A DNA stretch of 64,000 nucleotides from Labrys miyagiensis (GTDB taxonomy: Bacteria > Pseudomonadota > Alphaproteobacteria > Rhizobiales > Labraceae). The stretch lies in the NCBI RefSeq assembly GCF_030160835.1, contig NZ_BSPC01000069.1, forward strand, positions 186,001 to 250,000, written 5' to 3'. Shown piece by piece: positions 25,435-31,803 of the stretch. Below the pieces are notes generated by a model. It was not told the DNA's origin and did no database searches. It was given only the letters and a program-made list of their open reading frames with translations. The position numbers and the translations under genes were made by a program. Each line of letters begins with the position of its first letter. Position 1 is the first letter of the stretch.

Positions 25435-26490
25435 ATGATCGGTATTGTTCTCGTCGCTCACCATCATCTGGCCAGTGAATTCCTGGCAACCCTCGAGCAT
25501 CTTGCCGCGCGGCAGAGCGGTATTGAGGCGGTCGACGTCTGTCCCGGCGACGACATCGAGGCGAGGAGAAAGGAGCTTCGCGCGGCAATCCGGCAGGTCG
25601 ATTCCGGCGAAGGGGTGATCGTCCTCGCTGATCTGCTTGGCGAGATCCCTGGCAACCTCGCCATGTCCGTGGCCGACAATGAGAATGTCAGGGTCATGGG
25701 CGGCCTCAGCCTGCCCATGCTGCTGAAGCTGACGAGGACGCGCGCCACGCTTTCGCTTGCGCAGGCTCTCGAACCCTTCGCGATGGAGGAGGCCGAGGGC
25801 CTGCCGGCCGACGTGGCGCACGAACTCAAGAACCCGCTGACCTCGCTCCGCTCGGCCGTCGAGACGTTGCCGCGCGCCAGGAGCGAAGCCTCACGCGACA
25901 GGCTGCTCGAAGTCATCCAGCACGATGTGCGCCGGCTCGACCGCCTGGTCTCGGATATCTCGGACGTCTCCCGCCTCGATGCCCAATCCCTGCGTGCCGG
26001 GGCCGAGCCCCTGGATATGGCGCAATTCCTCATCGCCCTTACCGACGCCTATAATACGGTGAGGCGCAATGAGGGCGCGCAGGTGCGCCTAAGCGTGGCC
26101 GAGGAGCGTCCCCACGCCCCGCTTCTCATCAGGGCCGATGCCCTGCGGCTGGAGCAGGTGATCAACAACATCGTCGACAATGCCCGCTCCTTCTCGGCGC
26201 CGACCGCGGAAGTGCGCGTCAACCTCCACCGCAGGGGCGATGACGTCGAGGTCACCATCGACGACGACGGGCCAGGCATCCCCGAACAGGCGCTCGAGCG
26301 GATCTTCGAGCGCTTCTATTCCGACCGCCCCGGCGAAACGCAGGCCAACGGGCATTCGGGGCTCGGGCTGGCCATCTCGCGGCAGATCGTCGAGGCGCAT
26401 GGCGGCCTGCTCTGGGCCGAGAATCGCAGGAGCAGCGCCGATATCCTCGGCGCCCGCTTCGTCATCCGCTTGCCGGGCCTGGCGGACTGA
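25435..26490 (+). CDS. EIIA-Man / ChvG-type histidine kinase fusion (soluble hybrid PTS-kinase)
   Basis: 351 residues in one uninterrupted frame. Residues 1 to about 118 align end to end with the EIIA-Man protein encoded at 27271-27672. They share the start MIGxVLVxHxHLAxEFL, including the phosphorylatable-type H9, and the NLxMLxKLxRxR region. The loop DMFGGTPSN is changed to DLLGEIPGN, keeping D66, P72 and N74. From residue 125 the protein becomes ChvG: ADVAHELKNPLTSLRS with H129, N-box QVINNIVDNARSF near 241, G1 DDDGPGIP near 277 and G2 SGLGLAIS near 309. By my count 56 of the first 62 DHp residues equal those of ChvG. There is no signal, membrane segment or HAMP. All kinase motifs are intact, so I infer a cytosolic kinase for ChvI gated by PTS phosphorylation. 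The ribosome-binding site is weak. No named family was recalled for this architecture. Confidence 0.9.
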   Translation: MIGIVLVAHHHLASEFLATLEHLAARQSGIEAVDVCPGDDIEARRKELRAAIRQVDSGEGVIVLADLLGEIPGNLAMSVADNENVRVMGGLSLPMLLKLTRTRATLSLAQALEPFAMEEAEGLPADVAHELKNPLTSLRSAVETLPRARSEASRDRLLEVIQHDVRRLDRLVSDISDVSRLDAQSLRAGAEPLDMAQFLIALTDAYNTVRRNEGAQVRLSVAEERPHAPLLIRADALRLEQVINNIVDNARSFSAPTAEVRVNLHRRGDDVEVTIDDDGPGIPEQALERIFERFYSDRPGETQANGHSGLGLAISRQIVEAHGGLLWAENRRSSADILGARFVIRLPGLAD

Positions 26491-26506
26491 GCCAGACTGC
26501 CGACCT

Positions 26507-26980
26507 ATGCCTTCCGCCCCCACCATTCACGCCACCTGTTTCGTGCTCGACGGGCGCGGCATCCTGCTGCGCGGCGAGTCGGGCGCGGGCAAGAGCCGCC
26601 TTGCGCTGCACTTCATCGAGACGGCGGCGGAGCAGGGGCGCATGGCCAGGCTGGTGGGTGACGACCGTGTCTATATCGAGGCGATCGAGGGGCGACTCGT
26701 CGCCTCCGTTCCCGCTGCGATCGCCGGTCTGATCGAGCGGCGCAGTCGGGGATTGCGGGATGCCGGCATCGAAAACATCGACTTCCAGCCCTCTGCGCCG
26801 GTGTCGCTTGTTGTGGATATCCTGCCCGATGCCGAAGTTTTCGCCGAGGCCGGCAAAAAAATTCACCGCATCCGGCTCGAAGGCATCGAATTGCCTTATC
26901 TGGCCGTTCCGCGCGATTTTGCGAACGCCGTTGCATTAATAGAGCAGATTCTGCCCAAACTGGAACAGTCTCAGGGGTGA
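26507..26980 (+). CDS. hprK: HPr kinase/phosphorylase, short alphaproteobacterial form
   Basis: 157 residues, the short form that lacks the N-terminal domain of Firmicute HprK. Walker A GESGAGKS spans 23-30, RLVGDDRVYIEA follows near 48, and the capping region GLRDAGIENIDFQPSAPVSL lies near 90. The enzyme phosphorylates HPr on serine with ATP and reverses it, and in Rhizobiales ties PTS state to ChvG/ChvI signalling. The ATG at 26507 is 17 bases after the stop of the fusion kinase, so the two are probably co-transcribed. The open frame upstream of this Met is antisense-like shadow and is not used. Confidence 0.92.
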   Translation: MPSAPTIHATCFVLDGRGILLRGESGAGKSRLALHFIETAAEQGRMARLVGDDRVYIEAIEGRLVASVPAAIAGLIERRSRGLRDAGIENIDFQPSAPVSLVVDILPDAEVFAEAGKKIHRIRLEGIELPYLAVPRDFANAVALIEQILPKLEQSQG

Positions 26981-27270
26981 ATTCCACTCTTGCGGGCAGT
27001 CATCGTCCTTAACAAAGCGTTGACGCGTATGGCCGCGATGTGACGAGACTGCGACAATGTGAGCCGCTGGGAGACTTGTTTTTGTGCAACGCGAGAATAA
27101 TATCACGCCCCGAAAGCTACGGGTTGTGGGGCGCCGCCAAAGCGCCTTGACCGTGCGTTGCGGAGGCGTCGTCTCATTTTGCTCAACACCGGGTGGCGCG
27201 AAAGCGAAAGTGGCCTGGATTGTTGTCGCGATAGCGACGGCGACCCCAAAGATTCGATGCGGATCACCCG

Positions 27271-27672
27271 ATGATCGGCATGGTTCTCGTTACGCATGGT
27301 CATCTTGCGACCGAGTTTTTGTCGGCTCTCGAACACGTCGTGGGGCCGCAGCGTAATGTCGAGGCCATCGATATCGGCCCCGAAGACGATGTCGAGCAAA
27401 GACGGCGCGACATCATCGATGCGATCGGCAGGGTCGAAACCGGCTCTGGCGTCGCGGTGCTCACGGATATGTTCGGAGGAACACCTTCTAATCTGGCTAT
27501 ATCCGTGATGAGTGGCCCTTCGATCGAGGTCGTGGCCGGAATCAACCTTCCTATGCTTGTCAAACTGGCGCGCCTGCGCAGCGAGGTTCCCCTCGCCGAA
27601 GCAGTCACCCGCGCCCAAGAGGCTGGCCGGAAATATATCAATATCGCCAGTCGTGTGTTGTCAGGCCAATGA
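27271..27672 (+). CDS. PTS EIIA-Man family phosphocarrier (ManX-like)
   Basis: 133 residues, a stand-alone EIIA-Man domain. H9 in MVLVTHGHLATEF is the expected phosphorylation site; D66 in LTDMFGGTPSN and the GGTPSN loop are intact. In alphaproteobacteria this protein receives phosphate from HPr in a regulatory PTS with no sugar permease, and none is seen here. It is the parental-type copy for the N-terminal half of the fusion gene. The ATG follows a weak GCGGA site. A 290-base gap without recognisable features separates it from hprK. The HPr gene starts within its stop codon. Confidence 0.92.
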   Translation: MIGMVLVTHGHLATEFLSALEHVVGPQRNVEAIDIGPEDDVEQRRRDIIDAIGRVETGSGVAVLTDMFGGTPSNLAISVMSGPSIEVVAGINLPMLVKLARLRSEVPLAEAVTRAQEAGRKYINIASRVLSGQ

Positions 27673-28181
27673 TTCGACGTTCTCTCAATCTCGCTGTACA
27701 TGACCAATTCGCCGACGGGGCTATGGTAGCCCCGGTGGCCTATACCAACCCCTGGGCCAAATGCTGGGGTTCGAGCGCACCCGCCGGTTGTGCGCCGATC
27801 CAGATGCAGGCGGAAATCTCCTCGTTGCATGGGCAGCAGATGCAAGCAGGCAGCACTGACGAAGAACCCTGTCTCGAGCCGGATTCGGCGCCGGCGCCAA
27901 CCACTGAAGGCGGCATTGTCCGCATCCTGCCCATCATCAACAACAAGGGCCTGCATGCCCGCGCTTCGGCGAAATTCGTGCAGACGGCCGAAGGTTTCGA
28001 TGCCGATGTGAGGGTCACCCGCTGCGGCGAGACCGTCGGCGGCCAGTCGATCATGGGCTTGATGATGCTGGCTGCGGCGCGCGGCACCACCATCGTGGTC
28101 GAGACCTCGGGCAAGGACGCCCGCCCCTGCATGGACGCTCTGGAAGCCCTGCTAGCGGACAAGTTCGGCGAGGAAGCCTAA
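27669..28181 (+). CDS. HPr phosphocarrier, with an apparent N-terminal extension
   Basis: 170 codons from the ATG that overlaps the EIIA stop (ATGA). The last 87 residues are a complete HPr: H96 in NNKGLHARASAKF (the His-15 equivalent, phosphorylated by EI) and S127 in GGQSIMGLMML (the Ser-46 equivalent, the HprK target). The first 80 residues are not HPr-like, contain several Cys and Trp, and are much longer than in normal HPr of about 90 residues. Later in-frame Mets at 27804 and 27840 could be the real starts, leaving the earlier DNA as a structured leader. The HPr identity is certain; the start is not. Confidence 0.85.
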   Translation: MIRRSLNLAVHDQFADGAMVAPVAYTNPWAKCWGSSAPAGCAPIQMQAEISSLHGQQMQAGSTDEEPCLEPDSAPAPTTEGGIVRILPIINNKGLHARASAKFVQTAEGFDADVRVTRCGETVGGQSIMGLMMLAAARGTTIVVETSGKDARPCMDALEALLADKFGEEA

Positions 28182-28675
28182 AAACAAAACCCGTTCGGTC
28201 GAAACGTTCTCCCGGCTTGCCTCTCTGGGAGCGGAAGCATTTCGCGATTTTAGGTGCTTCCGTCGGAAAACAAGACGCTCCGATTACAAAATCGTGATCG
28301 AAACGGCCCGGCTCCGGCAGACGGAGCGGCCCCCGTCCGCAAAGCCGGCTTGCATGATGCCGTCCTGCGCTTCTCCTCCAAAATCGCTGAAAACAACCGA
28401 AAATCCGTCTTTTGTATTCGAAGGCCGGAGCGAATTTCTGCGCCGGAAAACCCGCGCGAGGGGAAGATCATTCTGCACGCATAGGCAGCAATATATCTTC
28501 ACCAAAAGTCATGCTTTCGCCGCAATCCAGCCAAGGAGCCGCCCTAGCCCGGAGTGAATTTCCTTGGCGTTACCTCGGCACCCGGTTCGGCGCAAGCCGG
28601 AAACCTCAGCCCCCCAGCCCCCCGACTTTTGCTGGACCGGGTCCGCCGAGGTGGCGTATTTGTACGAGTAAATTC

Positions 28676-28706
28676 AGGCCGATCCTTGCAAAAGGTCGGC
28701 CTTTTT
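28676..28706 (+). terminator. Rho-independent terminator upstream of htpG
   Basis: AGGCCGAtccttgcaaaaggTCGGCCT followed by TTTTT forms a strong hairpin with a U-tail. The nearest upstream plus-strand coding sequence is HPr, almost 500 bases away. It therefore ends either a long HPr 3' untranslated region or an unannotated small RNA. Confidence 0.75.
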
Positions 28707-28730
28707 GCTGTTGTCCGCGCTCCCAGCACC

Positions 28731-28760
28731 CTTGAAACACCCGCGCAAATTGTCCATCTG
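28731..28760 (+). promoter_or_regulatory. Candidate RpoH (sigma-32) promoter for htpG
   Basis: CTTGAAA at 28731-28737 matches the -35 of alphaproteobacterial heat-shock promoters, and CCATCT at 28754-28759 is a partial match to the -10, with 16 bases between. The start codon of htpG lies about 50 bases downstream. HtpG is a known RpoH regulon member. The -10 match is imperfect. Confidence 0.5.
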
Positions 28761-28808
28761 TGCAGCGGCGTTTCCGCCCCTTTGGACAATCATCAAGAGT
28801 GAAGAAAA

Positions 28809-30728
28809 ATGAGCGCTGAAGTTCAGGGCGCTGGCCCGGATGCCACCGGGTCACAGAGCCGTACCTTCGAGGCCGATGTCGCCAAGCTGCTGCAGCTGAT
28901 GGTGCATTCGGTCTATTCGGACAAGGATGTCTTCCTGCGCGAGCTGATCTCCAATGCGGCCGATGCCTGCGAGAAGCTCCGCTACGAATCCCTCTCCAAT
29001 CCCGCTCTTCTCGGCGACGAGCAGAAGGCCAGCATCAGGATCACCCTCGATCCCGATGTCAGCCGCGTTGCCGTCGAGGACAATGGCATCGGCATGAGCA
29101 GCGAGGAAATGATCGAGGCGCTCGGCACCATCGCCCGTTCCGGCACCAAGGCCTTCGTCGAGCGGCTGGAAAGCGCGGCCCAGCAGGCCGAGAGCAGTCA
29201 GTTGATCGGCCAGTTCGGCGTCGGCTTCTATTCGACCTTCATGGTGGCCGACAAGGTCGAGGTGTTTTCCCGCCGCGCTGGCTCGGACGTCGCCAGCCTC
29301 TGGTCTTCCGACGGCAAGGGCTCCTATTCGGTGGCCGCCGTCGCCCTGGAGGAGGCGCCCGCCCGCGGCACACGCGTGGTGCTGCACCTCATGGAGGATG
29401 CCAAGTCCTACGCCGAGAGCTTCACCATCGAGCAGATGATCAAGGCCCATTCCGGCCATGTGCCGGTGCCGATCCTGCTGGCCGACAAGCCCGATGCCGA
29501 GCCGCGCCAGGTTGCCGACGGCGCCGCGCTGTGGACGCGCCCCAAGGCGGATATCGCGGCCGAAGACTATACCGATTTCTACCGCAGCCTCGCCGGCCAG
29601 TTCGACGATCCCGCGCTCACCATCCACTTCCGTGCCGAGGGCCGCCAGGAATATACGATGCTGGCCTTCGTGCCGGGATCGCGCCCCTTCGACCTGTTCG
29701 ACCCGCAACGCAAGGGCCGCATGAAGCTCTATGTGCGCCGCGTGCTGATTACCGACGAGGCGGATCTCCTGCCCGGCTATCTCCGCTTCATGCGCGGCCT
29801 GATCGATTCGGCCGACCTGCCGCTCAACGTCTCGCGCGAGATGATCCAGGAGAGCCCGCTCCTGTCAGCCATCCGCAAGGCGGTGACGGGACGCGTGCTT
29901 TCGGAGCTCGATAAGCTCGCGGGCAATGACGCTGCGGCCTATGCCAAGGTCTGGGAGAACTTCGGCGCCGTGCTCAAGGAAGGCCTCTACGAGGATTTCG
30001 AGCGCCGCGACGCCCTGCTCGGCCTCGCCCGCTTCAAGACCACGACCTCGGCCGGCGAATGGCGCTCCCTGAAGGACTATGTCGCGGGTCTCAAGGAGAA
30101 CCAGACGGCGATCTATTACCTCGCCGGTGACGATGCCAAGCGGCTGGAGACCTCGCCGCATCTCGAAGGCTTCCGCGCCCGCGGCATCGAGGTGCTGCTG
30201 CTCGCCGATCCCGTCGACAGTTTCTGGGTCACCTCGGCGCTCGGCTTCGACGGCAAGCCCTTCAAGTCGGTGACGCAGGGCAGTGCGGACCTGGCCTCGA
30301 TTCCGCTCGCCGACAAGGCCGAGGAGCCAGCGCCGGAAGTTTCCTCCGCCATCGCCGCCTTCCTCGCCTTCGCCAAGACCACTTTGGGCGACGACGTCTC
30401 CGATGTGAGGGCCTCCGAGCGCCTGACCTCGAGCGCGGTGTGCCTGGTGGCGCCCGATCAAGGCATGGACCGGCGCATGGAGCAGATCCTGGCCAGTGCC
30501 GGCCGCCTCGACGGCGCGCTGCAAAAGCCGGTGCTCGAGATCAATCCGCGCCATGCCCTGGTCGGCAAGCTCGCGGCCGCCCGCGAGACGGGTGGCGACC
30601 TCGCCTTCGTCGAAAGCGCGACGAAGCTGCTGCTGGATGAGGCCCGCATCCTGGATGGCACCGTGCCGAGCGACCCCGCCGGCTTCGCCGAGCGCCTGTC
30701 GCAGGTGCTGGCGAAGAGCCTTGGGTAG
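28809..30728 (+). CDS. htpG: HtpG, Hsp90-family molecular chaperone
   Basis: 639 residues, the normal bacterial Hsp90 length. The N-terminal GHKL ATPase has the catalytic Glu in DVFLRELISNAADACEKL near 45, DNGIGMS near 95 and the GQFGVGFYS lid region near 138. The middle domain (FDLFDPQRKGRMKLYVRRVLI, then ESPLLSAIRKAV) and C-terminal dimerisation domain follow. It assists folding and stress tolerance in the cytosol. The AGTGAAGA ribosome-binding site is modest. A candidate heat-shock promoter and a terminator lie just upstream, so it is probably a monocistronic unit separate from the PTS genes. Confidence 0.96.
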   Translation: MSAEVQGAGPDATGSQSRTFEADVAKLLQLMVHSVYSDKDVFLRELISNAADACEKLRYESLSNPALLGDEQKASIRITLDPDVSRVAVEDNGIGMSSEEMIEALGTIARSGTKAFVERLESAAQQAESSQLIGQFGVGFYSTFMVADKVEVFSRRAGSDVASLWSSDGKGSYSVAAVALEEAPARGTRVVLHLMEDAKSYAESFTIEQMIKAHSGHVPVPILLADKPDAEPRQVADGAALWTRPKADIAAEDYTDFYRSLAGQFDDPALTIHFRAEGRQEYTMLAFVPGSRPFDLFDPQRKGRMKLYVRRVLITDEADLLPGYLRFMRGLIDSADLPLNVSREMIQESPLLSAIRKAVTGRVLSELDKLAGNDAAAYAKVWENFGAVLKEGLYEDFERRDALLGLARFKTTTSAGEWRSLKDYVAGLKENQTAIYYLAGDDAKRLETSPHLEGFRARGIEVLLLADPVDSFWVTSALGFDGKPFKSVTQGSADLASIPLADKAEEPAPEVSSAIAAFLAFAKTTLGDDVSDVRASERLTSSAVCLVAPDQGMDRRMEQILASAGRLDGALQKPVLEINPRHALVGKLAAARETGGDLAFVESATKLLLDEARILDGTVPSDPAGFAERLSQVLAKSLG

Positions 30729-30732
30729 TATC

Positions 30733-30807
30733 GGGGGGCGGGTCTTCAGACCCGCCTTCTTCATTTGGAGCCGGGGCTTCGTAGGCGGGTCTGAAGACCC
30801 GCCCCCC
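30733..30807. repeat. Variable-stem palindromic repeat, locus 5
   Basis: GGGGGGCGGGTCTTCAGACCCGCC pairs with GGCGGGTCTGAAGACCCGCCCCCC, and each arm contains the short palindrome GCGGGTCTTCAGACCCGC. It lies between the convergent htpG and ABC-permease genes, where it could act as a bidirectional terminator, although it has no T-run. Confidence 0.8.
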
Positions 30808-30813
30808 AATTTC

Positions 30814-31791
30814 CTACCGTCCCACCCTCTGCCCGATCAGGCGCTCGAACAGCAGTGCCACGATGATGATCGTGCCGATGGCCGAGCCCTGCCAGAAGGG
30901 CGAGACGCCCATCAGGTTGAGGCCGTTGCGGATCATCACCATGATGAGCACGCCGATCAGTGTGCCGATGATCGAGCCGCGCCCGCCGAACAGGCTGGCG
31001 CCGCCGATTACCACCGCGGCAATGGCGTCGAGTTCCATGGCATTACCCATCAGCGGGTCGGCCGAGAGGATCTGCGCGATCGAGAAGGTGATCGCCACGG
31101 CCGAGAGCGCACCGGAGATCACATAGGGCAGCACGGAATAGAAGAGAACGCTGAGGCCAGCCGCCCGCGCCGCCTCCTTGTTGGAGCCGATGGCATAGAT
31201 GGTGCGCCCGCCCTTGGTGTAGGTCAGATAGGCCCATGCGAGGATGTAAAGCGCCGCCAGGAACAGCACGTTGGTGGGAATGCCAAACACGTCCGTATAG
31301 ACGATCGACTGCATGCTGTCGGGGATGCTGGCGATCGCAGTCTGGCCGGAGAGGATATAGGCGAGGCTGCGCCCGATCGCCATCACGCCCAAAGTGACCA
31401 CGAAGGCGGCGAGGCCAAAATAGGCGATGAGGATGCCGGAGAGGAGCCCGATGCCGCCGCCGCAGAGCACCGCCAGCGCTATCGCCACCGGTACGGGATA
31501 GTTGTCCTGCACGGCAAGGCCCAGGATGATACCGGTGACGCCCGCGACGGAGCCAACCGAGAGGTCGATGCCGCCCGTCAGGATGACGTAGGTCATGCCT
31601 ACCGCCACGATGCCGATCACCACGGACTGGTCGAGGATGTTGAAGATGTTCGAGCGCGTGAGGAAATAGGGCGAGAGCAGCGACAGGCAGACGGCGAGCA
31701 GAATGGCGAGGCCGATCATGCGGAACTCGAGCCGCTGGGTCAGCCAGGCGAAGCGATGGCGCGCAGGATCTGAAGTGGTGCTGTCGGTCAT
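30814..31791 (-). CDS. Ribose-type ABC transporter permease (RbsC family)
   Basis: 325 residues with about eight to ten hydrophobic segments and the BPD_transp_2 signature (GMTYVILTGGIDLSVGSVAG near 65, GNAMELDAIAAVVIGGAS near 245). It forms the inner-membrane channel of a carbohydrate importer as a homodimer. It is the last gene of a binding protein - ATPase - permease series on the minus strand, 12 bases after the ATPase stop. The sugar is not evident from sequence. Confidence 0.93.
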   Translation of the reverse strand: MTDSTTSDPARHRFAWLTQRLEFRMIGLAILLAVCLSLLSPYFLTRSNIFNILDQSVVIGIVAVGMTYVILTGGIDLSVGSVAGVTGIILGLAVQDNYPVPVAIALAVLCGGGIGLLSGILIAYFGLAAFVVTLGVMAIGRSLAYILSGQTAIASIPDSMQSIVYTDVFGIPTNVLFLAALYILAWAYLTYTKGGRTIYAIGSNKEAARAAGLSVLFYSVLPYVISGALSAVAITFSIAQILSADPLMGNAMELDAIAAVVIGGASLFGGRGSIIGTLIGVLIMVMIRNGLNLMGVSPFWQGSAIGTIIIVALLFERLIGQRVGR

Positions 31792-31803
31792 CGGGCTATC
31801 TTT

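Larger units (their letters stand above)
28182..28808. other. Long intergenic region between HPr and htpG
   Basis: 627 bases without a convincing protein gene; the short open frames on both strands have no domain and no ribosome-binding site. It holds an orphan plus-strand terminator at 28676-28706 and a candidate heat-shock promoter at 28731-28760. There is also a GC-rich palindromic tract near 28245-28330 in which GAAGCATTTCGCGATTTTAG is followed by GGTGCTTCCG. A small RNA between about 28500 and 28706 is possible. Confidence 0.5.

Noticed and set aside
25435-26490. Two separate genes (EIIA and kinase) split by a frameshift, rather than a fusion
   Set aside because: The frame is continuous. 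The EIIA part ends at a natural domain end and the ChvG part begins precisely at the H-box helix. There is no internal stop and no separate start with a ribosome-binding site at the junction.
28560-28706. SRP (4.5S) RNA gene
   Set aside because: The GGTCAGGTCCGGAAGGAAGCAGCC-type core is absent; only a terminator-like hairpin is present.
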